DNA of 64,000 bases from Isochrysis galbana (taxonomy: Eukaryota > Haptophyta > Isochrysidales > Isochrysidaceae), in assembly GCA_018136815.1 (NCBI GenBank), contig CM030940.1:2277915-2341914 (forward strand), read 5' to 3'. Under the pieces are notes generated by a model, which saw only the letters and a list, made by a program, of their open reading frames with translations, ran no database searches and was not told the origin of the DNA. Made by a program: the position numbers and the translations under genes. Numbering within the stretch: position 1 is the stretch's first letter; every line of letters starts with the position of its first letter. Shown piece after piece: positions 54,684-63,825 of this stretch.

Positions 54684-56127
54684 TGTCGCATTCATCCCAG
54701 ATGATGCGATTTCCAGGCTCTTGATTCCAGGTCCTTCGCCGTGCGGCCACACGGTGAAGCTCAGGTACATCTAGGTTGGTAGGGTTCGTCCCTAGCGATC
54801 TAGAATTCGAGTTCTTGTTTCGTTCCTTCTAGCCTGTTTGTCAGGTCTAGATTCCAGGTTTCCTCCTTTCGGGTAATCTTGACCCAAAGGAGCCAGGTCG
54901 CCTGTCACTCGCTGCGCGCTTGTCTCAGGCTCTCAGGTTACCTTGTGAAGGCTTGTTTAGCTTCTTGCAAGGCTTGTTGTTTCTTGTTGGGTTCCGGTTC
55001 TTTCTTGGGACTTGCTAACTTTCGTTGTCGTCCAGGCCTGTTCGTCGTAGGTTTTGTTTAGCCTGGTTAGGGTTTCGTTGTCTTCCAGCGTTTGGCGTTC
55101 GTCTTGGCGTTCGGAAATTTCCTCTCACATTCCCTAGGTCCGCTACCCTTGGCTTGTAGGTCCTTGCTTCTTTCTTCTCGGTCAAGGTTTTGGCGAGCGA
55201 GTCGGTTGCTCTAGCCGCTCGAGATTTGAGGTTTAATTTGCCATCTCCCCTTGGAGATCGGTGTAGGTTCGCTTCCTAGGTGAGGGAATCTTTCCCCTTG
55301 ATGCAAGCTACATGCAAGCCTTGGCCCCTTTGGTGTTTCTTCCCCTTGGTTGCTACTCAGGGTTGTTCGTTAGAAGCGTCTAGAAGGTTCACGCTCAACG
55401 GCAAGATTTATTCGGTCGTGAAGATATCTCGTCGCGATCTGTATCCAAAGTGATCGCCGTGGTCGCGCGACAGGACGCTCCCCTTCGGACTCTCCGCTAC
55501 GTGGGAAGTTACAACGGAGACACGCTCCGGCCGTCGCTGCGGAGTCTCTCTCTCTCTCGCTCTCTCTCTCCGTCTCTCGCGACGTGTTTGAGTTATCGGT
55601 GATTTGGGGTCGCGGTTGCTTGATAATTTGCTTGGTTTGGGTGAATGATTCCGGTGTGTTCGTGAGTCGGTGTATCCTGTTGTTCTCAGCTTCGTTGTCC
55701 GTCGTTGTTCGCTGCGTCGCTGCACTCAAGCAGCTTAGGCTCCCTCCCTGAGGGAAGAGTTCTTTGTAGGTCTAACAATCTCTTACAACCCATCACACTA
55801 GGGCCGCTAGGAGCGCCTCGCCGCCCCACAGCCCTTCGTTCGCCGTTCGTTCCCCGTCCAGACACCCAAATGGGGTTGCCCGACCCAGTCCAGAATTTCA
55901 TTCACCCGACTCCCGGTGGGGAGGAGGGCCAAAGCGCCGCGCTAGCCGCCGGTGCTGCTCGCGACGGAGTGGCTCAGAGCCCTCCGGCTCCGCTCGACTC
56001 GACAAGCACGAACCAGAATTTCATTCACCCGACTCCCGGTGGGGAGGAGGGCCAAAGCGCCGCGCTAGCCGCCGGTGCTGCTCGCGACGGAGTGGCTCAG
56101 AGCCCTCCGGCTCCGCTCGACTCGACA
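54684..56127 (+). mobile_element. Solo LTR of the gypsy family (1444 bp)
   Basis: TGTCGCATTC to CTCGACTCGACA, flanked by TCACC. Same sequence as 15383-16704 plus a 123-bp (41-codon) tandem duplication near its 3' end (55890-56125). Produced by recombination between the two LTRs of a complete element. Confidence 0.88.
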
Positions 56128-56142
56128 TCACCTTAACAACGC

Positions 56143-56161
56143 GAGCCAACAAGTATAGTAA
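56143..56161. repeat. Left 19-bp TSD of retroposon copy C
   Basis: GAGCCAACAAGTATAGTAA, repeated at 58615-58633. Confidence 0.88.
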
Positions 56162-56449
56162 ATAAATAAATAATTAATGTTATATCCTAGCCAACCCCAC
56201 TAGCTAATTGGACACAACTTTTCCGTCCCGGAATCCCGCCATGCCTGACGAGCCAGGTGTCCGAGTGCTACCGGGGGGAGGGGGCACCGCCCCGCTGACG
56301 GACCTGGCTGGGCTGACGGACCTGGCTGGGCTGGCGTCCTTGCAAGGGGTGCGGGCGGCTCCGGAGATTCTTCAGCTGTCAGGTCGATCTGATGGGACCC
56401 CGCGGGGGGGCGGAAGGGGGGGAGTACCCGCCGCACCCGCCTCCCAAAG

Positions 56450-56640
56450 GCTGACAGAGAAGACGGAGAAGCAGACGGAGAAGCAGACGGAGAAGCAGAC
56501 GGAGAAGCAGACGGGGAAGCGGCGGGCAGGTGCCGCGAAGGAGCGCCGGAAGAGGGCGCGGAGGGGGGAGGAGCGGCGGGGTCGGCGGGGTCGGCGGGGT
56601 CGGCGGGGTCGGGGGCGGAGGGGTCGGCGGGAGCGGGGGC
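56450..56640. repeat. Two minisatellites
   Basis: (GAGAAGCAGACG)n at about 56457-56515 and (GGGGTCGGCG)n-like units at about 56577-56640. Confidence 0.8.
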
Positions 56641-56669
56641 GGGGGGGGAGGACGACCGGATTCGAATCC

Positions 56670-56723
56670 ATCCATCCTACCGGAACCTAAAGTCGAATCC
56701 CTATAGGTTCCGGTAGGATGGAT
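56670..56723. repeat. Perfect hairpin, 20-bp arms
   Basis: ATCCATCCTACCGGAACCTA at 56670-56689 and its exact complement at 56704-56723, 14-nt loop. Could be the abutting ends of an inserted element or a structured RNA. Confidence 0.9.
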
Positions 56724-57301
56724 CAGCAAAAAAATTTGGGGTTTCTCCGGCGAAATTTTTGAAAAATACCGAATTTCAGGCCTTCGAAGACGGTGCGCGA
56801 AATACAGTCGGGCCCCCTCCGGTATTTTTTAGTGAGGCTCTTCATGCGAGGCGGCCCATCGGACACCCCTCTCCGAGGAGCCATCGCAGTGGACCGAAGT
56901 CCGAAGAAGCCCTCTTCACAGTCGACTTGAGCACAGAGGAAACCGGGCGTTTACGGGAGAATCAAGTGTTTTATTTTCGTTGATCCTGTCATTAAAAATA
57001 CGTTTATTTTGACCTCTATTATCACGGTCATATAGGCTTGATATGACCGTTGGTCGCTCATATGACATCGCACGGGCCATGCTACGCACATAACATCACA
57101 AGTATGTGACGCTCGAGGAGGGGGGGGTTGATTGTACGGAACTTCGAAGCCGGGTATACCCTCGGGCAGAGCCTACTATACCATATCAAATGCTTCCGTG
57201 GCTGTACACGCTATTCGCTGTCGGGGATCTGAAATCCCAGGAGCACCCCCCCCCCGGCTACCCGGCGAAGGGTTTGAAGGCACCGCGCGTCGCCAACCAG
57301 C

Positions 57302-57825
57302 GTGCTCCTCCCCTCGGGCGCCTTTTTCTCGCTCGCTTGGCGCTCCCGGCTCACCGGCGGCCTCTGGCTCCGTGTGCATCGCGTGGTGCAGGTGTGTTTC
57401 TCCCTCCTCCCCCCCCCCCCCCCCCCCATCGGCCCTCCCTCCCACGAAACAAGGCACCCCCCCGCTCTCGCAGGTAAGCGGGCTTTGCGGTGGCCGCCGC
57501 CGGCGTCGCGCTCGCCGTCGCGTGGGTGCCCCGAGGGCGCCACTTCTCGCACCCCCATCATACGCTCGGGGCCGTCGCCTTCGCCCTCGCCCTCGCCCTG
57601 CTGCAGCCGCTCAACGCGCTCGTGCGCGGCCCGCCCGCCGCCCGCACCACACGCCGCGCCGTGTGGCGGGTCGCGCACAAGGGGACGGGCTACGCCGTGC
57701 TCGCCGTGGGCGTCTACCAGGCCCTCTCGGGGCGCGCCCTGGCGACGCCGTTCTCGTCGCGTACGGGGTGCTCCTGGGCCTCTCCTTGGGGGTGCTCGCG
57801 GGGGGGGGGGCTCATGGTAGGGTGA
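57302..57825 (+). pseudogene. Cytochrome b561-domain gene fragment captured in the retroposon
   Basis: A first piece encodes VLLPSGAFFSLAWRSRLTGG and LWLRVHRVVQ, matching the LLP.G...ARY....WF..HR..Q start of DOMON/cyt b561 proteins with a heme-ligand His. It ends at a donor (GT at 57392). The second piece (from 57474) gives AGFAVAAAGVALAVAW, HPHHTLGAVAFALALALLQP, LNALVRGPP and RAVWRVAHKGTGYAVLAVGV, matching transmembrane helices 2-4 with two more ligand-type His. The phases of the two pieces do not join cleanly, the third helix pair is incomplete and no start or stop fits, so it is a fragment. An intron of 82 bp is retained, so capture was from DNA or unspliced RNA. Confidence 0.65.
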
Positions 57826-57859
57826 GAGTCCCCACAGGAGGGGATTTCTTTTATACCGA

Positions 57860-57908
57860 CGCATCGCGTATTTGGAAACGAGGGGTACCAAATGAAGGCA
57901 AACGACCT
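57860..57908 (-). repeat. 49-bp identical dispersed element, copy 2
   Basis: Exact reverse complement of 41874-41922. Confidence 0.9.
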
Positions 57909-57910
57909 TA

Positions 57911-58033
57911 AAGAGGGAACTGGGGAAGGGGAAGGGGGTTGTTAGGGGTTAAGGGTGGGCGGTAGGGAGGTCCACAAGCACACTGCCTCATGTCGCACAC
58001 GTAGCGGAGATTTTTAAGAAGATTTTTTTTTCT
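57911..58033 (+). repeat. Repeat family S, copy 3
   Basis: As 10458-10582; lies inside retroposon copy C. Confidence 0.7.
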
Positions 58034-58614
58034 CCCTCGCTAGTGCGAGTGGCCGCGGCGAGCCGCGGCCCTTCCCTCCTGGCTCTGGCGCCCCCGTCTT
58101 CTCTTACCCAAACGGGGCGAGAAGACACGTATCTGCCGGAGGGGAGAGCTGCCGCTCCCCCCTCCCCTCCCTCTTTCCTTTTCCTCCTCTCTTCCCTGCG
58201 GCGGGGGCCCATGGCGCGCGCCTGCGGCCCCTCGCTCAGGTCCCCAGATGGCCTGCAGGGCCTGGGAGCACAGCTCAGGGGGCAGGTGAGGCTGGGGCAT
58301 GGCCCTGGCCCCTCCTGCCTCTCCCTCGCTGGCGCTCCGAGCCCCTGCGGGTCGACTGGAGCTGGCTGGGGGGTCCTGAACAGGGGGCCCAGGGGGAGGA
58401 GGGGCTGGTCAGAGGAATGGGCAGGCCACGACGGGCCAGGGCGGGCGAGTCAGGCGGGCCTGTAGGGAGGGGAATGGGTCAGCAGGGCTGTGTGCTCCTG
58501 GCAGGCCATCAGGCGTGCCAGGAGAGTGGGTGGATCCTCCCCCATGGCAGGGGAGGAGTGGAGAGAGAGGGGGGCTCGTGCCCCCCCATGGGCGAACTAA
58601 GTATAAACTTAGTT

Positions 58615-58633
58615 GAGCCAACAAGTATAGTAA
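58615..58633. repeat. Right 19-bp TSD of retroposon copy C
   Basis: GAGCCAACAAGTATAGTAA. Confidence 0.88.
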
Positions 58634-59153
58634 CCGCAAACGCAAAAAAAAAAATCCAATCGCAAATTTCGAGACCAAAATCTGTAAACCTGGGCTTGAG
58701 ACCATGGGTAATCCGAATTTGTGTATCTTGTGCGTCAGCAGCAAAAAGGGGAACTGTTCAACTGTGAGTGTGGATGCGTACCTTAAACGAATATTCATGC
58801 GCCTACAACCTTCACAACGGCAGGAATACAACACCGCCACACCTTATTTTGACCTGCTGAGACATCTTGCCGAAAGCAACATCGGCAGAATAACAGGACA
58901 ATGTGTGCCGCAAAAGGGTAAGTGAGAGATGAAGTGCAAGATCTCAGCGCAACATCGGCGGGGAGGGGGAATTCGCGCTTCACTGTGCTCAAAACCTAAG
59001 CGCCCGACCACGCGGGGCTTCACTTTGCCTCGCGCCCGGCTAGATTCTCCAAGGCACGGCGGATGTAGCGCACGGCCCCACCTGACCACCGATCGGTCAA
59101 ATACACACACCCCAATTCATTATCATCCCCATTCTACCTCTTTCCTCAACCCA

Positions 59154-60902
59154 CTAGCCGTTGAATTGGGGCTCAAATTCCCGGAAGATTGTTTTCAAGT
59201 TGTTCGCGAGCTCCTCCTCGAGCTCAGCCTGTCTTGGCCCACCAGGCATCTGCTTGGGCATGCAGAGTTTCCAGTCCGCGAGCTCCGGGGAGCCAATGAG
59301 GTGGGCTACCACCTCGCGCCCGAATTGGAGCGGGTGCCGCCGCGGGTTGCTCAAAAGGCGGTGCAGCAACTTCTCCCCCGACGGCAGCTCGGCGACAAAG
59401 AAGGGCTCCACTTGCTGCAGCCGGTGGCGCAACGGAATGCCAGGCGGGATCGACTCGAACTCGATGCCGCACTTGGCGCCATGAGAGCGGAAGGCCTCGC
59501 CCACGCGAGCGGCGTGTTGCGGCTGCAGCGCCATCACCTGCAGGTGCATGTGCTCGAATTGCGAGCGGCCGGACGATGAGCCCATGAAGCGCTCAAAGAG
59601 TAGAAGCGCGAGGCCATGAGAAGAGAAGCAATCCCGCAGCGCGCGAATGTAGGTGTGGAGCTCGCCCTCCTCCTCCGGCGAGAGCATGATGGAGCACGGC
59701 GTGTGGCTCACGGGCACGATGAGGCAGTGGTTTGGCACGAGCGGCCCCTTGGCGAGGGTCAGGTACATTGAGCTGCCAATGCTCGCCACCAAGTGGGACT
59801 CGAATTGGGGGGATGACACACAGAACCAGCAGGATTGCGAGATCCAGTCCCGCGAATCCTTTGCATGCGCTATCCTTTGACGCTTCGACGCCGGCTCGCC
59901 CTCCACATGCTTGTATTTGCACCTGTCGCCGCGCTGGCATCGGCCCACCTTGAAATCGTGGCACTCTTTCCGAGAGTCGAGCGCTGCCGCTTGCGGGTAT
60001 GGGCAGTCTGTCGTGTCGGCAGGGGGCACCGGCACCGCCGCACCCAATGCACTACTGGGCACGAGACTGAACGCCTTGAGCCACACTTGCTTCTTGTTCT
60101 CCTGTACACGTGAGAGCCCGACCAGCCGGCAGACGTGCGGCGTCGTGGGCAGCCGGTACGGAGGACGCTGCCAGAACTGGCCCTCTCCGCCGCAGAAGTG
60201 GTAGCGCGGGCGGAGTGCGACGGCGAGCTCAGCCAGGCTATCGAGGCCAACGTCGCGCAGGTCCTTGTCGGGTAGCAAGTCGGCAGGCAGCGAGGCCTCG
60301 TCTATATTGCGGTAGAACCCGCGCGGCCATGCGCAGCTCAGCAGTAGATCGACTCCCTCGAACCCCTCTTCTTCCGCGCACGCGCGCAGGGCGGCTAGGC
60401 GGTCAGCCGGCAGCTCTTCGCCGTCCGCACCCCCCGACATAAAGGCCACACGCAGTCCCGCAAGCTCCGTCGTTCCAGCCTCTCCCAAGAAGAAGATGTC
60501 TTTGGCGATCTCTCCTCCCTCTCCTGCCTCTCTCAATGGCATCGGAAGCTCTGCGGCGGCTGAAAGCACGTAAGTCCGCAGCGGCGGCGCGCACAAGGCG
60601 TAGGGAGCGAGCGCCGCCGCGCCGGCCTCTCCGAGGAAGTCGCCAACGCAGAGAAGCATCGAGAAGGGCCCATGCTTGCTGTTCACAGCGCTCACGCGTG
60701 AATAGAGCCGCTCCAGCTCACCGCATACGTCTCCCGCCACGAGTCTGAGAAGAGAGGGTGGGTGAGAAGGGGAGGGGGGGGGGGGGGAGGTAAGAGTGCT
60801 GTGGGGCCTCGCGCACCGAGGGGGCAGGGCACGCAGGCAGGGAGATGGAAGAGAGAGGGAGGGAGGGCGGACGGTGCACATCTTGGTGGGCGTCGCCGAC
60901 AT
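59154..60902 (-). CDS. CWF19L1/Drn1-like RNA-processing protein (CwfJ family)
   Basis: Two exons: a 23-nt first exon 60880-60902 and 59154-60744; phase 2 junction, 537 residues. The short first exon is supported because splicing restores TKILVAGDVCGELERLYSRV, the start of the metallophosphatase-like domain, followed by LLCVGDFLG. A CCCH zinc finger (CHDFKVGRCQRGDRCKYKH, about residues 290-310) comes next. The CwfJ N-terminal HIT-like domain follows (SCWFCVSSPQFESHLVAS, FEHMHLQVM near its histidine motif), then the second CwfJ domain (PFFVAELPSGEKLLHRL, FGREVVAHLIGSPE, FREFEPQFNG). The family binds the lariat debranching enzyme and the spliceosome and promotes intron turnover. All expected domains are present. 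Confidence 0.87.
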   Translation of the reverse strand: MSATPTKMCTVRPPSLSLPSPCLRALPPRCARPHSTLTSPPPPSPSHPPSLLRLVAGDVCGELERLYSRVSAVNSKHGPFSMLLCVGDFLGEAGAAALAPYALCAPPLRTYVLSAAAELPMPLREAGEGGEIAKDIFFLGEAGTTELAGLRVAFMSGGADGEELPADRLAALRACAEEEGFEGVDLLLSCAWPRGFYRNIDEASLPADLLPDKDLRDVGLDSLAELAVALRPRYHFCGGEGQFWQRPPYRLPTTPHVCRLVGLSRVQENKKQVWLKAFSLVPSSALGAAVPVPPADTTDCPYPQAAALDSRKECHDFKVGRCQRGDRCKYKHVEGEPASKRQRIAHAKDSRDWISQSCWFCVSSPQFESHLVASIGSSMYLTLAKGPLVPNHCLIVPVSHTPCSIMLSPEEEGELHTYIRALRDCFSSHGLALLLFERFMGSSSGRSQFEHMHLQVMALQPQHAARVGEAFRSHGAKCGIEFESIPPGIPLRHRLQQVEPFFVAELPSGEKLLHRLLSNPRRHPLQFGREVVAHLIGSPELADWKLCMPKQMPGGPRQAELEEELANNLKTIFREFEPQFNG

Positions 60903-61379
60903 CGCGACGCGCGTAGAAAGGCCTGAGCTTCTTTAAGGCCTACGCAGACGACCGACGAGAGAAAATTGAATTGGAGTTTCACGGGTCCGATGTTCACAGT
61001 GTGGGGGGAGGTGCGGGGCAGCCCCCCCCCCCCCCCCCCCTGCTTTTTCCTGCTGGTCCGCCTTGCCCTTGACCAGACTTGCCCGCAAGTTTTTTCGCAA
61101 TTTAGGTAGATCTGAGCATGCTGACAAGTTAGGTGAGACCGAAGCAAGTAGAGGGGTTTTGAGGTAACTCAAGAATGGCTCAACTGCGGGCAACTCAACT
61201 GCGTTGGCGCGCTCTCAACTGCGTTGGCGCGCTGTTGAGTCATTGTTGAGTTCGCAATCCAAAAGCTACCGTTGAGGCGAACACGCCTCAACAATGGTGC
61301 ATCCCAAGAAATCTCCCGCCACCCGGGAGGCGGAACCGCGGGGGGACTGTGTGAGCGGCGCCCTCGCGGGCCGGCCACC
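60903..61379. other. Upstream flank
   Basis: C-run at 61022-61040; a 24-bp tandem duplication near 61190-61232 (CAACTGCGTTGGCGCGCT twice). No gene. Confidence 0.45.
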
Positions 61380-61384
61380 ATTGA
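61380..61384. repeat. Left 5-bp TSD
   Basis: ATTGA, repeated at 62956-62960. Confidence 0.8.
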
Positions 61385-62955
61385 TGTCGCATTCGCGATG
61401 TCTCAGAGGCAAAAAGAAATAACAAGTAAAAGAGAAACAGTAAAACAGTAAAAAGAACAGAGGAAGAAAGAAGAAGAAAAGTGAAAAAGAAGAGAAAAAA
61501 ACCCAGAGTATATAGGGCGGTTCTCAGCCCTTCCCATCGGCCCTATGGCTACGTAAACTCTCGCGTGGCATAGTGGTTCAATCCACCGCCTCCACCAACC
61601 TTTTGCTCTGGGTCGCGAGTTCGAGTCCGGACGGAGCGCTCTGCAGTTCGAGCCCCGCTCCTTCTCCTCTCCGCTCTTCTTCTACAGTTAAATTCCGCAC
61701 TCTTCTTCTACCATTAAAAAAATTCCACGCTCTCCGTCTACCGTTAGAAATCCTGCCTCTTCCTACTGTTAAAAATATCCTGCCTTCCTACCGTTAAAAT
61801 TCTGCACTCCGTCTACCGTTAAAAATCCTGCCTCCGTCGCCTTGCCAAGACATTTCCTCTGCCTTCCTGCCGGCTTCCTTGCCAGTTCCTTCCGCCCCGG
61901 TTTCCCGCTTGTCTCCGAAAAACGGTTTCACCGCATTACGACCAAGCTTAGTGGGGAAACTCCTCGTCCAATTCCGTTACCCGAAAATCTCGTTCGTCTC
62001 GTCGGGCCCCAGGGCCATCTCGTTCATCTCGTCGGGCCATCAAGGCCATCTCGTTCATCTCGTCGTCGGGCCATCAGGCCATCTCGTTACATCTCGTTCA
62101 TCTCGTTACAATCCAAAGCTGCGGCATGATTTCCACAATTTAGAGACATAAGGATTCCGCTTGCAGAAGGCTCGCGAGGACGCTCGTGATTAAGTCGGGG
62201 GGTGTCGCATTCGCGATGTCTCAGAGGCAAAAAGAAATAACAAGTAAAAGAGAAACAGTAAAACAGTAAAAAGAACAGAGGAAGAAAGAAGAAGAAAAGT
62301 GAAAAAGAAGAGAAAAAAACCCAGAGTATATAGGGCGGTTCTCAGCCCTTCCCATCGGCCCTATGGCTACGTAAACTCTCGCGTGGCATAGTGGTTCAAT
62401 CCACCGCCTCCACCAACCTTTTGCTCTGGGTCGCGAGTTCGAGTCCGGACGGAGCGCTCTGCAGTTCGAGCCCCGCTCCTTCTCCTCTCCGCTCTTCTTC
62501 TACAGTTAAATTCCGCACTCTTCTTCTACCATTAAAAAAATTCCACGCTCTCCGTCTACCGTTAGAAATCCTGCCTCTTCCTACTGTTAAAAATATCCTG
62601 CCTTCCTACCGTTAAAATTCTGCACTCCGTCTACCGTTAAAAATCCTGCCTCCGTCGCCTTGCCAAGACATTTCCTCTGCCTTCCTGCCGGCTTCCTTGC
62701 CAGTTCCTTCCGCCCCGGTTTCCCGCTTGTCTCCGAAAAACGGTTTCACCGCATTACGACCAAGCTTAGTGGGGAAACTCCTCGTCCAATTCCGTTACCC
62801 GAAAATCTCGTTCGTCTCGTCGGGCCCCAGGGCCATCTCGTTCATCTCGTCGGGCCATCAAGGCCATCTCGTTCATCTCGTCGTCGGGCCATCAGGCCAT
62901 CTCGTTACATCTCGTTCACCTCGTTACAATCCAAGCTGAGGCGTTGATTTCCACA
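61385..62955 (+). mobile_element. TRIM-like LTR element, two 753-bp LTRs and 65-bp interior
   Basis: LTRs at 61385-62137 and 62203-62955 both start TGTCGCATTCGCGA and end GATTTCCACA, are the same length and differ at only a handful of positions, so the insertion is young. The interior (62138-62202) consists of little more than a polypurine tract AAGTCGGGGGG. Perfect ATTGA duplications flank the whole. No protein is encoded; movement would need a related autonomous element. Confidence 0.88.
61566..61654 (+). promoter_or_regulatory. tRNA-like A and B boxes inside the LTR
   Basis: TGGCATAGTGG (61566-61576) fits TRGYNNARNNG; GTTCGAGTC (61619-61627) and GTTCGAGCC (61646-61654) fit GWTCRANNC. The same set is in the second LTR at 62384-62472. 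The T-arm does not pair well, so it is a tRNA-derived or tRNA-mimicking segment, not a functional tRNA gene. Confidence 0.55.
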
Positions 62956-62960
62956 ATTGA
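62956..62960. repeat. Right 5-bp TSD
   Basis: ATTGA. Confidence 0.8.
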
Positions 62961-62977
62961 TCCAGCAGGACTGTTTT

Positions 62978-63026
62978 AGGTCGTTTGCCTTCATTTGGTA
63001 CCCCTCGTTTCCAAATACGCGATGCG
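62978..63026 (+). repeat. 49-bp identical dispersed element, copy 3
   Basis: Identical to 41874-41922; 67 bp before the next ATG. Confidence 0.9.
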
Positions 63027-63093
63027 CCGGCACAAAAAAAATCGTCTAGTATTTAAGCAAAGGCACCCACGCACCCACCTCACAGTGCTCAAC

Positions 63094-63705
63094 CATGTCT
63101 ATAAATGGAATGGCGGCTGATGATGTAGTAGTACGCAAGCGATTGCAATGGATCATAAGAAAGATGGACGATAACTTTAAAAATTCATCTTACCTCTCTT
63201 TCCGCCATATGGCACTTCTAAATCTGCCATGCAGGTTATTGCGGAAGCATTGGACAGCATCAGTCCGCCGCCGCCGGTTGGGGTCAACCCGAGGAGGCTG
63301 CCTGAGTCGAACCCAAATTTGTGGACGTACACTTTTGAATGTAAGTGCGTATTCAGTTCATTCGATTTCAAGCACAATACGGACATTAAAGACACCTTAC
63401 ATGCCATTTGCGAGGCTGATAAATCATTCACACTGGTTTATATGATACACACTCTCTTGAGCAATAAATTCACAGCGAAAACAATCATCGATATGAGTCG
63501 TGATGATCTGCTTCGTACAATCAAAGCTTATGTCGATTCAGAATTAACTCCCCACCTCCAAGAATTGTTAGAAGGTGTCGATTCGGGTTCAGCTTCCCAA
63601 GTGAAGATTGAAAACAAAAGGCCGCTTATCGGTTCGGGTTCAGCTCCCGTAAAGATTGAACCCACAAGGCCCAGCAACATCAAATACAAAAAAGCTCGGT
63701 CCTAG
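63094..63705 (+). CDS. Unrecognised protein, AT-richer than neighbours, one frame break
   Basis: ATG 63094 (MSINGMAADDVVVRKRLQWI) is preceded by a TATA-like GTATTTAAG. After about 30 residues the frame meets a run of five A at 63184-63188; from there a -1/+2 shifted frame continues with ILPLFPPYGTSKSAMQVIAE to the stop at 63703-63705. A single-base indel in the A-run would explain it, either mutation or sequencing error. The C-terminus has two related SGSAS/P-VKIE motifs, which resemble sumoylation sites. About 200 residues in all. No family recognised. Codon use is clearly more AT-rich than in the host genes. Confidence 0.5.
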
Positions 63706-63825
63706 GACACCGGGCCGAGCTCACCATGAGGGCGCTCCTGCGAGCAAGGGGATGCATGGTTACTAGTGCGTGCCCCCCCTCGATGAAAAGAAAACGCGCG
63801 CACTTCCTTTTTCAAACATGGGTAG

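Larger units (their letters stand above)
56162..58614 (-). mobile_element. Retroposon family A, copy C (2453 bp), with foreign interior
   Basis: Bounded by perfect 19-bp duplications. On the minus strand the first about 575 bp (58614-58040) match copy A, as do the last about 120 bp (56290-56170) and an (ATTT)n tail. The 1.75 kb between them includes repeat S, the 49-bp dispersed element, a cytochrome b561 gene fragment, a perfect hairpin and minisatellites, none of which is in copy A. Confidence 0.82.
54535..58930 (+). repeat. Repeat R, copy split by two nested insertions
   Basis: Pieces 54535-54683, 56133-56161 and 58634-58830 line up in order with the minus strand of 32381-32960. Between them sit a solo LTR (54684-56127 with its duplicated TCACC) and retroposon A copy C (56162-58614 with its duplicated 19 bp). 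Removing both restores the same order as the intact copy. Confidence 0.85.

Noticed and set aside
61560-61640. A tRNA gene
   Set aside because: A and B boxes are present but the T-arm does not pair and no convincing acceptor stem or anticodon arm was found.
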